10,750 nucleotides of DNA, taken from the NCBI GenBank assembly GCA_946803715.1, contig CAMPET010000581.1, forward strand, positions 4,075-14,824, in the 5' to 3' direction. Origin of the DNA: Beroe ovata. Lineage: Eukaryota > Ctenophora > Nuda > Beroida > Beroidae. Position numbers and translations under genes: made by a program. Shown here one piece after another: positions 1-6,480 of this stretch (positions within the stretch are counted from its first letter, which is position 1; every line of letters begins with the position of its first letter). The notes under the pieces are model-generated. The model searched no databases. It was given only the letters and a program-made list of their open reading frames with translations, and had not been told where the DNA came from.

Positions 1-14
1 TACGAACTACGAAG
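1..14 (+). CDS. Possible tail of an upstream exon of the SMP gene
   Basis: The first 14 bases end in GAAG followed by GTAAAA, an acceptable splice donor. Read as TAC GAA CTA CGA AG, the exon leaves two bases over, which is exactly what the next exon at 480 needs (AG plus G gives Arg). The join would read YELR-R-YLLVDEQ, plausible just ahead of the SMP opening helix. Only 14 bases support this, so phase and donor are the only evidence. Confidence 0.4.
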
Positions 15-2636
15 GTAAAAGAAATTTTAATTAGATAATTGAAGAATACTGTTTTAAACAAGTACACCATTTTTCACACGCGCGATCTTTTTGCCTTATT
101 TTTACGACGCCGCGCATTTCATAATTTCACTTTGCGATTCATGCGCGCATGCAATTGCGTGCGGAGTGGTTTCTATGGCGTGTTTTATAAAGGAGGGACC
201 ACCGCATACCGCATACCGCATACCGCATACGACCATCCTACCAACCCCACTATATATCTTCACCAAAATCTCCAAATTCCTAACCACCTTATGCCTTTTT
301 AGGCCGCTTCGCGGCCAGGCTGGGTGGAAAAAATCTCCAAATTCCTAACCACCTTATGCCTTTTTAGGCCGCTTCGCAGCCAGGCTGGGTGGAAAAAATT
401 AGGATAATTAGAATATGGGACACTGAATCACATCGGACAACCTGTTTTTATCAACATCTCGATATTTCTCATGCTGTAGGTACCTGTTGGTGGACGAGCA
501 ACTACAGGACGTTATCAAGGACGTGTTCCAGCCCATCTTGGACGATCTCAGTCTTCCACCACCCATCACAGGGGTTGAGTTGCTTTCAGTGACCTTCGGA
601 GGCAGTCCGCCCTATTTACAGTACACGCAGGCATCAAGGAGGGTTTGGGAGGATGATCCAAATAAAATGGTATGGGGATATTTGATATTTTCACTAGGTT
701 TATCTTCACTAGGTTTATCTTCACTAGGTTTATCTTCACTAGGTTTATCTTCACTATTTTATTAGGGAAACAAATCCCATACAGCGTTTACCTATTTGGG
801 GGATATTGCTCAGCCCACATTATAATTCATATCTCTCAATCTTTGTAGTATTTGGAGTTGATTCTCGGACCGCGTGTGTGTTCGGAGGATTTTGCTGTTG
901 TTCTCAATGTGAAGGGGCTCGGAAACGTGACGATGAGTCGGTTCAAATTCAGGGGAGATCTGAAGGTGAGATCCAACAGTGTCACATTTACGTGTGAATG
1001 TGATCTAATCAAAGTCTCAGTGTCTCACATCGTGACGTGTGATCTAATCACAGTCTCAGTGTCTCACTTCATGATGTGAGATCTAATCACAGTCTCACAT
1101 CATGTGTGATCTGATCACATACGGCCTATGCACACGTACTCTGTATAATTATTGTACCCGAAGTCAGAAGAATATCACTCAAATTCCAGGGGTTTTTCCT
1201 CCTGATGAGAGTGAGACACAGCTGAACCCAAATCAAGCCGATTCTGTCTCTCTCTTCATGCTTCAGGTCACGGTGTTAGTGGACAAGTCCCTGCCATTCC
1301 CATTCGTCAGTCAGGTGTATCTCTCATTTGCAGAGCGTCCAGACTTAACATTTGATCTCAATTACGGGTTGATAGGTGAGTCTCAGTCATGTGATGAATG
1401 ATATGCACTCATTTTGTTACTTATTCGGCATTCTTTCCACAATGATCGAAACTGTGGTGAAAGATTTTTGTCCCAAATGGCACCGTCACTACGCGTGACA
1501 GCACAATTCATGACAACTGCATACGCGATGTATGCACAATGTATGCACAATGTATGCACAATGTATGTGACAATACACACTATGATAACATGCATGTTGT
1601 CATGATACCATGTGTTATTAACAGGTGTTATTAAAATGTTATTATGTTTACCAGACATGGACACTTTCCCGGGTATGAAGAATAAGCTGATGGATTTGAT
1701 AGAGGAGGTGTTGTCTGACACTCTGGTGGATCCGGGACGATTCCTCATTGAGAAAACAGACTATGGATACGAACCCCGACTCATCAGGGGGGTCAGGAGG
1801 TTGAAAAGCACCGTCCTCTGTGTCAAGGTCAGTGTGAAATTGGAGTTGTCAAGCTGTGTCATCAGTTGTCAATGTGTCATCAGTTGTCAAGCTGTGTCAT
1901 CAGTTGTCAAGGTGTCATCTGTTGTCAATGTGGCATCAGTGGTTGTTCTCAAATGTCGAGTAACTGTAAGCTACTTAATTTGACTTGTTCATAAACAACA
2001 TAGACTGAAATTGCAGAGCAGTCTCAATTGTCTCTAGTGCCTGTGCAGTCACAATTGTCTCTATTCAAGAATAATGAAAAAAATCTTTGAATTTAATTCT
2101 GCGGTCTGAGTCATTTCATATTATCAGCACTTGAATGGGTATCAGTACGGAATACCCAACTTCTAGAATACCCAATGTCGCGAATACCCAACGTCNATAC
2201 CGCTTGACACGCCGCCTGGACACCGATTGACGCCGTTAGGAATCTTCATTTGGCAGCTTCACCTTAGATTGGTGAGATATTCATTCGGTGTTGCAGTAGA
2301 CGCGCAGTTCTGTCTTGTTTCAAAATCTCACGGTATCCGTCAGTTTTATTATTCTATTTTTTCAGATCTTCAGAAAGCTTGACACCGCTTGACACGACGA
2401 TCTGAATCTTGACACAACCACTTTGTCCGGAACCTCTCATTGCCTCTGAAATCTCTACCTCAGAGAGTAGGTTCTCAATTGTCCATAATCATGCAGTGAT
2501 TATTTTCATGGTTCTATCGATGACGATCTCATCTCGTATTCGTCAATGTGAACAATATTATTCTTTATTTCAGATCTTGTCGACCAAAGCCATCGTGGAC
2601 CGAAAATGCGGAAAATCGTTTGGAACTGTTGGATAA
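1..2636 (+). CDS. SMP-domain (extended synaptotagmin/tricalbin-like) lipid-transfer protein gene, partial
   Basis: Exons 1-14 (tentative), 480-669, 849-965, 1267-1375 and 1655-1827 join in phase to about 200 residues; a candidate last exon is 2574-2636. The joined protein reads like an SMP domain: an opening helix (DEQLQDVIKDVFQPIL), a segment resembling the E-Syt 'G..L..F..G..PP.I' region (GVELLSVTFGGSPPYLQ), strands such as LELIL and FAVVLNVKG, the 'FRGDLKV' strand, 'SQVYLSFAERPDLTFDL', and the closing 'PGMKNKLMDLIEEVLSD' helix followed by the proline-containing exit seen before C2 domains. Proteins of this family tether the endoplasmic reticulum to other membranes and move lipids through the SMP groove. 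The N-terminal membrane anchor lies outside the window. The exact subfamily (E-Syt, tricalbin, plant-type NTMC2, C2CD2) is not decided. SMP assignment is firm; where the gene ends is not. Confidence 0.8.
203..230. repeat. CGCATAC tandem repeat, 4 perfect copies
   Basis: Four head-to-tail copies of the 7-mer CGCATAC run without mismatch, a microsatellite-like array in the probable first intron. Confidence 0.95.
265..394. repeat. 65-bp tandem duplication with GGCCGC-TTC-GCGGCC hairpin
   Basis: Two adjacent 65-base copies (265-329 and 330-394) differ mainly at one position, G313 versus A378. The first copy holds a perfect 6-bp GC-only stem with a three-base loop (302-316). The one substitution breaks a pair of the stem in the second copy (367-381). 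No coding meaning seen. Confidence 0.93.
480..669 (+). CDS. SMP gene exon: opening helix and first strands
   Basis: Acceptor ATGCTGTAG lies at 471-479 and donor ATG|GTATGG at 669/670. One leading base completes a split codon, then 63 codons follow ending in phase 0. The residues begin YLLVDEQLQDVIKDVF, continue through LPPPITGVELLSVTFGG and SPPYLQYTQASRR, and end WEDDPNKM. An amphipathic helix, then a Pro-rich turn, then 'G-[VI]-x-L...FGG.PP' is the known start of SMP domains. Confidence 0.83.
670..848 (+). other. Intron carrying a 15-bp minisatellite
   Basis: A 179-base phase-0 intron, donor GTATGG, acceptor TCTTTGTAG. About a third of it is the TTCACTAGGTTTATC array. Confidence 0.8.
690..756. 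repeat. 15-bp minisatellite TTCACTAGGTTTATC, 4.5 copies
   Basis: Perfect copies at 690-704, 705-719, 720-734 and 735-749, then a 7-base partial copy. The unit is a multiple of three, so apparent open frames through it are repeat artefacts. Confidence 0.96.
849..965 (+). CDS. SMP gene exon: central beta strands
   Basis: Acceptor TTTGTAG|TAT and donor AAG|GTGAGA, a near-consensus 5' splice site. 39 codons, phase 0 at both ends. Residues YLELILGPRVCSEDF, AVVLNVKGLGNVTM and SRFKFRGDLK correspond to the alternating strands of the SMP barrel; the 'F.G.LKV' turn across the next junction resembles the E-Syt 'LQGTLRV' strand. Confidence 0.83.
966..1266 (+). other. Intron carrying a 39-bp tandem repeat
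   Basis: A 301-base phase-0 intron. Acceptor TTCATGCTTCAG follows a pyrimidine-rich run (TCTGTCTCTCTCTTC). No other feature besides the 39-bp repeat. Confidence 0.8.
1000..1120. repeat. 39-bp tandem repeat (TGATCTAATCAcAGTCTCAG core), about 3.5 copies
   Basis: The core TGATCTAATC or its variant starts at 1001, 1040 and 1079, exactly 39 bases apart, then a shortened copy begins at 1107. Each unit also carries the inverted-looking words GTCTCAC and GTGAGA/GTGTGA. Confidence 0.9.
1267..1375 (+). CDS. SMP gene exon: 'FVSQVYLSFAERPDL' strand segment
   Basis: Acceptor CTTCAG|GTC and donor ATAG|GTGAGT, a consensus 5' splice site. 36 codons plus one base (phase 1). Residues VTVLVDKSLPFPF and VSQVYLSFAERPDLTFDL match the SMP pattern 'D-x-P-F-[VI]-x-x-[VL]-x-[VL]-x-F-x-x-x-P-x-[LI]-x-[FI]' known from E-Syts. 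Confidence 0.85.
1376..1654 (+). other. Intron carrying a 12-bp minisatellite
   Basis: A 279-base phase-1 intron, acceptor TGTTTACCAG. A second AG (ACAG at 1621-1624) upstream is a possible alternative acceptor, but its frame would add a non-conserved stretch. Confidence 0.75.
1528..1570. repeat. 12-bp minisatellite ATGTATGCACAA, 3.6 copies
   Basis: Perfect units at 1528-1539, 1540-1551 and 1552-1563, then ATGTATG as a partial fourth copy. Confidence 0.95.
1655..1827 (+). CDS. SMP gene exon: closing helix and start of the C2 link
   Basis: Two leading bases (AC) complete the codon begun by G1375, giving Asp. Then 57 codons run to CTGTGTCAAG|GTCAGT at 1827/1828, phase 0. Residues MDTFPGMKNKLMDLIEEV and LSDTLVDPGRFLIEK match the last SMP helix, 'PG....[IL]...I...[IL]...[LV].P.R'. 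The tail (VRRLKSTVLCVK) looks like the first beta strand of a C2 domain ('gvLrVkv'). Confidence 0.83.
1845..1938. repeat. GTTGTCAA minisatellite with alternating 20/18-bp spacing
   Basis: GTTGTCAA starts at 1845, 1865, 1883, 1903 and 1921 (spacings 20, 18, 20, 18), mostly joined by GTGTCATCA. This suggests a 38-bp higher-order unit. Confidence 0.92.
2141..2195. repeat. Foldback-module fragment cut by an N
   Basis: CAGTACGGAATACCCAACTT and the following GAATACCCAA words match the start of the module at 2828 nearly base for base. The copy stops at the N at 2196 and continues in unrelated sequence. Confidence 0.85.
2574..2636 (+). CDS. Candidate last exon of the SMP gene: truncated C2 start
   Basis: A good acceptor (ATTATTCTTTATTTCAG) is followed in phase 0, as exon 4 requires, by 20 codons and TAA. 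Joined to exon 4, the residues STVLCVK-ILSTKAIVDRKCGKS resemble the beginning of a C2 domain ('gvLrVkvlsAkgLvdrd.fGkS'). The Asp-Pro-Tyr that normally follows is replaced by FGTVG and a stop. Either this is a real truncated terminal exon, with AATAAA 102 bases downstream, or a decayed exon, or the match is chance in a short peptide. Confidence 0.4.
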   Translation: MLSTKAIVDRKCGKSFGTVG

Positions 2637-2827
2637 AAAGGACGATACATCATTTATATATCAGGTAGCCTAAGTTGACTCGAGAGACTATCTATAACTA
2701 TCTATGTTTAATGTCCATTGTTGTGAATTCAGAATTCAATAAATATGATCCGTATAATTAGTTCGGTTCTATCCATTGTGAATTTACAACACTACTTGAA
2801 AAACTAATTTAAACCATAGATAATTTC
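2637..2827. other. AT-rich spacer / putative 3' UTR
   Basis: No coding sequence or repeat recognised apart from the AATAAA hexamer; a CTATCTATAACTATCTATG microsatellite-like run lies near 2688-2705. Confidence 0.4.
2738..2743 (+). terminator. AATAAA polyadenylation signal candidate
   Basis: Canonical hexamer in TTCAATAAATATG, about 100 bases after the TAA of the candidate last exon and just ahead of the repeat cluster. Position fits a 3' end for the SMP gene. Confidence 0.4.
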
Positions 2828-2882
2828 GGTAACAGTACGGAATACCCAACTTCTAGAATACCCAATGTCGCGAATACCCAAC

Positions 2883-2920
2883 GTCGCGAATACCCAACAG
2901 AATTGTTGGGTATTCGCGAC
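2883..2920. repeat. Perfect 17-bp hairpin in the foldback module
   Basis: GTCGCGAATACCCAACA (2883-2899) and its exact reverse complement (2904-2920) flank a GAAT loop. Flanking GGAATACCCAA/TTGGGTATTCC words extend the foldback potential. The arms contain the GAATACCCAAC word found throughout the family. Confidence 0.95.
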
Positions 2921-3004
2921 TTGGGTATTCCGTGCATGATGACCGGAATACCCAACTCATTACAGCTATAGAGGGTCATGTGAACCGCCCTTAATAACTG
3001 CTGT

Positions 3005-3088
3005 GTCACGTGACTTAATCGAGTCACGTGACCTTATGCCACTCTAGATGTTTGCCTTTTCACTTGATTCAATCGGGTCAAATGACCC
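3005..3088. repeat. Palindrome cluster: two GTCACGTGAC plus GGGTCA/TGACCC
   Basis: Perfect 10-bp palindromes at 3005-3014 and 3023-3032, 18 bases start to start, followed by GGGTCA-AA-TGACCC at 3075-3088. The set recurs at 3835-3844 and 5094-5121. The CACGTG core equals an E-box and GGGTCA resembles a nuclear-receptor half-site, but no binding is shown. Confidence 0.85.
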
Positions 3089-3732
3089 AATACCGCTCCC
3101 GTTGTGCTTTCTATAGCTGCATGTCAGATCGTTGTCCAACGATTCATGAGATGCTCTATCCATGACTGACACTGACAGGATACCCGGATCAGTGACAGGA
3201 TCAGTGACAGGATTGCATGTTTTGAAATCTACTTTAAAAGTGTAATGGAACAGTTCTCCCTTTCGAAATCAATCATGATTTTCAACTCTACCTTCAATCT
3301 CCATCCTTATCTCTCCACATGCTACCGACACCAATGAACACTACCTCCCAGTCCTAACGCACACATCTCATAATACCACGATCTTTTATACATCATCCCC
3401 CTACTTTTCTTGGTCTCCCGCCAGCCTTATCAATGGCAGGTTATAGCTCTGGTCACAAGCTATCCGAGATGGGTCATGGTTAGAGTTATTGTAAAGATAG
3501 GTCCAATGGCCTAGAAACATGTTCTTAACTATTGCCTGTTATTTCCACATAAAACACCCTTATTGACCTGACGGATATCATCTATACATACTGTGTACCT
3601 ACTGCACCCTGATCAGCAATGCACAGTTTCTCTGCCTAATCAGAATTCAGAACATAACATGCATCATTGCAGTCTCTTATCGCTAATTAGTTGGGTATTC
3701 GCGACCTTGGGTATTCAGGGCATGAAGTCGCN

Positions 3733-4763
3733 GTTGGGTATTCGCGACTTGGGTATTCCGTGCATCATGACTGGAATACCCAACTTATTACAGGTATAGA
3801 GGGTCATGTGAACCGCCCTTAATAACTGCTGTGTCACGTGACTTTATCGAGTCATGTGACCTTATACAGCTCTAGATGTTTGCCTTTTCACTTGACTCAA
3901 TCGGGTCACATGACCCGATACCGCTCCCGCTGTGCAGTCTGTAGCTGCACCTCTAGATCGTTGTCCAGCAATCTAGATGCTCTATCTATCACTAGTAGTA
4001 GAATGGTCATGGTTACAGTTATAGTATAGATTGGTCCTATCAGAGATAATCACCATTGCTTTGACATTTGAGTGGTAGGTACTTATCTATAACTATATCG
4101 TCACACGAATATGGTTTTACATTTGGACACGACTTGACGAATTCCATTGCCGAGAGTGCGACATTTGACCCCCCGACAACTGACCAATCAGGGCNCCGCT
4201 GAAATCAGCTTCTTCCTGGACATGAGAATTTGAGAATGAGAATTCGAATAAATATAGGGGTTCAAGGATGACTGGAAGGGTACCCGGATCAGCGACAAGA
4301 TAACGAACTTATTGCATGTTATGAAATCTGCTCCGAATGGTGAGATTGAACAGTTTCTGATCTCTCCACATGCTACCTTCCCCGACATGACCTTCCCCGG
4401 CACCAATGAAAACTACCTCCCAGTCCTAACGCACACCTCACACACTGCCATGATATGTTCCTAACTTTCGCCTGTTATTTCCACAGAAAACACCCATATC
4501 GACCTGATGGGCATCATCTATTCACACTGTGTACCTACTACACAGTGATCAGCAATACACAGTTTCTCTGCCTAATCAGAACATAGCATGCATCATTGCA
4601 GTCTCTTATCGCTAATTAGTTGGGTATTCGTCAAGGAACTCCATCATTCATCTCCTTCTCCATCAATCATCACACCGCGGGTCACGTTACGTGCTCTGCC
4701 AGATCAAATCATAGGATCTGATGAAATCATGGGTAGTGAAAATGAAGCGAAGGTGCCCTGAAT
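3733..4763. mobile_element. MULE-derived repeat, copy B (rearranged)
   Basis: Starts inside a foldback module after the N at 3732 and follows the same order as copy A through the palindromes. It contains an own stretch (3980-4430, with an N at 4195). Then come the transposase 3' region (4450-4620), a badly deleted coding remnant (4620-4665), and the conserved right-hand block (CACCGCGGGTCACGTTACGT, ATCATAGGATCTGATGAAAT) up to the N at 4764. No right terminal repeat remains. Confidence 0.72.
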
Positions 4764-4764
4764 N

Positions 4765-4900
4765 GGTATAGGACTGTAGGTCGGCGGACTGTAGGTCGGG
4801 GGACTGTAGGTCGGCGGACTGTAGGTCGGCAGCAGGACACTAGGTTGGGAGCTACGCTAATGAGGTTTCTAACATGCATGTAGGGTATAATACATCGGTA
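4765..4900. repeat. Left terminal inverted repeat of copy C
   Basis: GGTATAGGACTGTAGGTCGG followed by further GGACTGTAGGTCGG units, a diverged GGACACTAGGTTGG unit, then GAGCTACGCTAATGAGGTTT through TACATCGGTA. It is the reverse complement of 5877-5976, which has fewer units. Confidence 0.9.
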
Positions 4901-4962
4901 CAGGATTGGTAACAGTACGGAATACCCAACTTCTAGAATACCCAACTTCTAGAATACCCAAT

Positions 4963-5000
4963 GTCGCGAATACCCAACAGAATTGTTGGGCATTCGTGAC
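4963..5000. repeat. Imperfect copy of the 17-bp hairpin
   Basis: Same arms and GAAT loop as 2883-2920, but the right arm has two substitutions (CATTCGTGAC for TATTCGCGAC). Confidence 0.9.
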
Positions 5001-5400
5001 TTGGGTATTTCGTGCATGATGACCGGAATACCCATTATGCATTACTCATTACCGGTATAGAGGGTCATGTGAACCGCCCCTAATAACTGCTGTGTCACGT
5101 GACTTAATCGAGTCACGTGACCTTATACAGCTCTAGATGTTTGCCTCTTCACTTGACTCAATCGGGTCACATGACCCAATACCGCTCCCGTTGTGCAGTC
5201 TATAGCTGCATCTCTAGATCGTTGTCCAACGATCTTGATTCTTGATGCTCTATCCATGTATGACTGCCATGATATGTTTCTAACTTTCGCCTGTTATTTC
5301 CAATTCCACAGAAAACACCCATATCGACCGGATGGGCATCATCTATTCAAACTGTGTACCTACTACACAGTGATCGGCAATACTCAGTTTCTCTGCCTAA

Positions 5401-5685
5401 TCAGAACATAGCAATAGCATGCATCATTGCAGGCCCGACGAGCCTCTTCATGGCAGCGTCCTTCCCAACCCATCTCCTTCTCCTGGCAGGAGTCTGTCTC
5501 CCTTGGCGGAAGGAAACGATTTTGCCCTCGGTAGAGGACTGTTCCAACTGCACCGCCGAGAGGATGTAGACAGTGGGAAAACACATGAGACCTCGTTTCT
5601 TTCTTGGGATGAGACCCTCACGAATTAGCATGATGTCATGTAACGAGTGGTAAGGGATGGTGTCAGCAATCATACAGCAGGTCAC
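5401..5685 (-). pseudogene. MULE transposase C-terminal remnant (internally deleted, copy C)
   Basis: A 94-codon open frame on the minus strand, made of two non-adjacent parts of the parent protein. The first part (RKKRGLM) belongs ahead of a YFEKTW-type segment seen in copy G. It is fused by deletion to FPTVYILSAVQLEQSSTEGK and FRQGRQTPARRRRW-VGKDAAMKRLVG. This matches the C-terminal pattern of MULE/FLYWCH-type transposases ('HPT[IV]..F...LQ.EQ.......G..PP..+++Y.....R...LV..Y'). The normal ending (NYHLYENR...) is missing; the last 11 codons are sequence from beyond the break at 5433. It lacks any catalytic DDE core and is not expected to act. Confidence 0.7.
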
Positions 5686-5876
5686 ATGATGTCAGCCAAC
5701 CATCGGTCTGTAATGGTGTCAGCAATCACGCCGCGGGTCACGTTACGTACTCTCTGCCTGATCAAATCATAGGATCTGATGAAATCATGGGTAGTGAGAA
5801 TGAAGCGAAGGTGCCCCGAATTATTTCTTAACTGTGGTTAAACCGTGCTAAAGTTGCCTACAGAGAGTAGCTTTAT

Positions 5877-5976
5877 TACCGATGTATTATACCCTACATG
5901 CATGTTAGAAACCTCATTAGCGTAGCTCCCGACCTAGAGTCCTGCTGCCGACCTACAGTCCGCCGACCTACAGTCC
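5877..5976. repeat. Right terminal inverted repeat of copy C
   Basis: TACCGATGTATTATACCCTA through CGTAGCTCCCGACC, then CCGACCTACAGTCC units running to the N at 5977; inverse of 4765-4900. Confidence 0.9.
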
Positions 5977-5977
5977 N

Positions 5978-6377
5978 GAGGGTCATGTGAACCGCCCTTA
6001 ATTCTTGATGCTCTATCCATGTATGACTGCCATGATATGTTCCTAACTTTCGCCTGTTATTTCCACAGAACACACCCATATCGACCTGATGGGCATCATC
6101 TATTCACACTGTGTACCTACTACACAGTGATCAGCAATACACAATTTCTCTGCCTAATCAGAACATAGCATGCATCATTGCAGTCTCTTATCGCTAATTA
6201 GTTGGGTATTCGTCAAGGAACTCCATCAATCTGTTCTCATACAAGTGGTAGTTGCCGACGCGCCTCTTCATGGCAGCGTCCTTCCCAACCCATCTCCTTC
6301 TCCTGGCAGGAGGCTGTCTCCCTTGGCGGAAGGAAACGATTTTGCCCTCGATAGAGGACTATTCCAACTGCACCGCC
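5978..6377. mobile_element. MULE-derived fragment, copy D
   Basis: Begins at GAGGGTCATGTGAACCGCCC after the N at 5977, with the palindromes deleted, then carries the full transposase 3' region and the best-preserved C-terminal coding end. It breaks at CACCGCC|GAATACCCAAC into an inverted foldback module. Confidence 0.75.
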
Positions 6378-6379
6378 GA
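6194..6379 (-). pseudogene. MULE transposase C-terminal end with native stop (copy D)
   Basis: On the minus strand this reads VQLE, then an in-frame TAG where other copies have a Gln/Ser junction, then FRQGRQPPARRRRWVGKDAA, MKRRVGNYHLYENR, LMEFLDEYPTN and TAG at 6196-6194. It is the only copy keeping the run from the basic PPARRRRW stretch through the natural C-terminus. The 'LV..Y..Y' end is typical of MULE-type transposases of animals. The stop in VQLE and the lost upstream part make it a pseudogene. Confidence 0.72.
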
Positions 6380-6479
6380 ATACCCAACAATTCTGTTGGG
6401 TTTTCGCGACATTGGGTATTCTAGAAGTTGGGTATTTTAGAAGTTGAGTATTCCGTACTGTTACCAGCCCTGTACTACC
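6378..6479. repeat. Foldback module in inverted orientation
   Basis: GAATACCCAACAATTCTGTT through GAGTATTCCGTACTGTTACC is the reverse complement of the start of copy C's module (about 4902-4990), followed by the inverse of the left-end junction (CCCTGTACTACC). It faces the other way from every neighbouring copy and ends at the N at 6480. Confidence 0.85.
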
Positions 6480-6480
6480 N

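Larger units (their letters stand above)
15..479 (+). other. Intron / upstream non-coding sequence with two tandem repeats
   Basis: No convincing coding exon was seen here; short open frames on both strands lack splice sites or recognisable protein sequence. The stretch holds a 7-base repeat (203-230) and a 65-base duplication (265-394). It ends in TTTCTCATGCTGTAG, a usable acceptor for the exon at 480. A TATAAA string occurs at 186-191 but has no other promoter support. Confidence 0.5.
1828..2573 (+). other. Intron or inter-exon stretch with minisatellite and a foldback-repeat fragment
   Basis: Holds the GTTGTCAA array (1845-1938), a fragment of the transposon foldback module ending at the N at 2196 (2141-2195), and two similar pyrimidine-rich 3' splice-site-like segments ending in CAGATCTT near 2367 and 2573. 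No exon could be recognised between 1990 and 2560, though one lost in the N gap cannot be excluded. Confidence 0.55.
2828..3731. mobile_element. MULE-derived repeat, copy A (divergent, no terminal repeats)
   Basis: Order: foldback module (2828-2975), AGGGTCATGTGAACCGCCC, paired GTCACGTGAC palindromes, GGGTCAaATGACCC, a copy-specific 350-base stretch (3180-3540), then the conserved 3' region of the transposase gene (CCTGTTATTTCCACA through GCAGTCTCTTATCGCTAATTAG, 3535-3690). It ends where GTTGGGTATTCG switches into another foldback module at about 3703. The middle stretch has no recognisable coding content. Confidence 0.75.
4765..5976. mobile_element. Non-autonomous MULE, copy C, both terminal inverted repeats present
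   Basis: The left inverted end (4765-4900) is followed by TACAGGATTGGTAACAGTAC, the foldback module, the palindromes, the transposase 3' region (5260-5432), a transposase fragment on the minus strand (5434-5685), the right conserved block and the right inverted end (5877-5976). About 1.2 kb. N characters abut both ends, so target-site duplications cannot be read. This copy gives the canonical order used to interpret the others. Confidence 0.8.

Noticed and set aside
186-191. TATAAA as a promoter of the SMP gene
   Set aside because: The phase-compatible exon tail at 1-14 suggests this is already inside an intron, and no start codon context follows.
487-765. Plus-strand frame continuing past 669 into repeated 'GLSSL' units
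   Set aside because: The 15-bp minisatellite is a multiple of three and stays open by chance; the splice donor at 670 and in-phase exon at 849 explain the data better.
1383-1748. 121-codon minus-strand open frame over the third and fourth SMP exons
   Set aside because: It crosses the ATGTATGCACAA minisatellite, giving a repeating His/Cys/Tyr pattern, and lies opposite a strong SMP exon on the other strand.
690-1938. CRISPR-like direct repeats
   Set aside because: Units are head-to-tail with no unique spacers, lie in introns of a eukaryotic gene and differ from intron to intron.
2809-3027. Frames with repeated 'RRWVFATLGILEVGYS' peptides on both strands near the foldback modules
   Set aside because: They are translations of the GAATACCCAAC/GTTGGGTATTC words, appear on whichever strand the module faces, and have no gene structure.
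5419-5628. Plus-strand frames reading LHGSVLPNPSPSPGR in several copies
   Set aside because: The opposite strand matches the MULE transposase C-terminus with its natural stop codon, so the plus frames are shadows.
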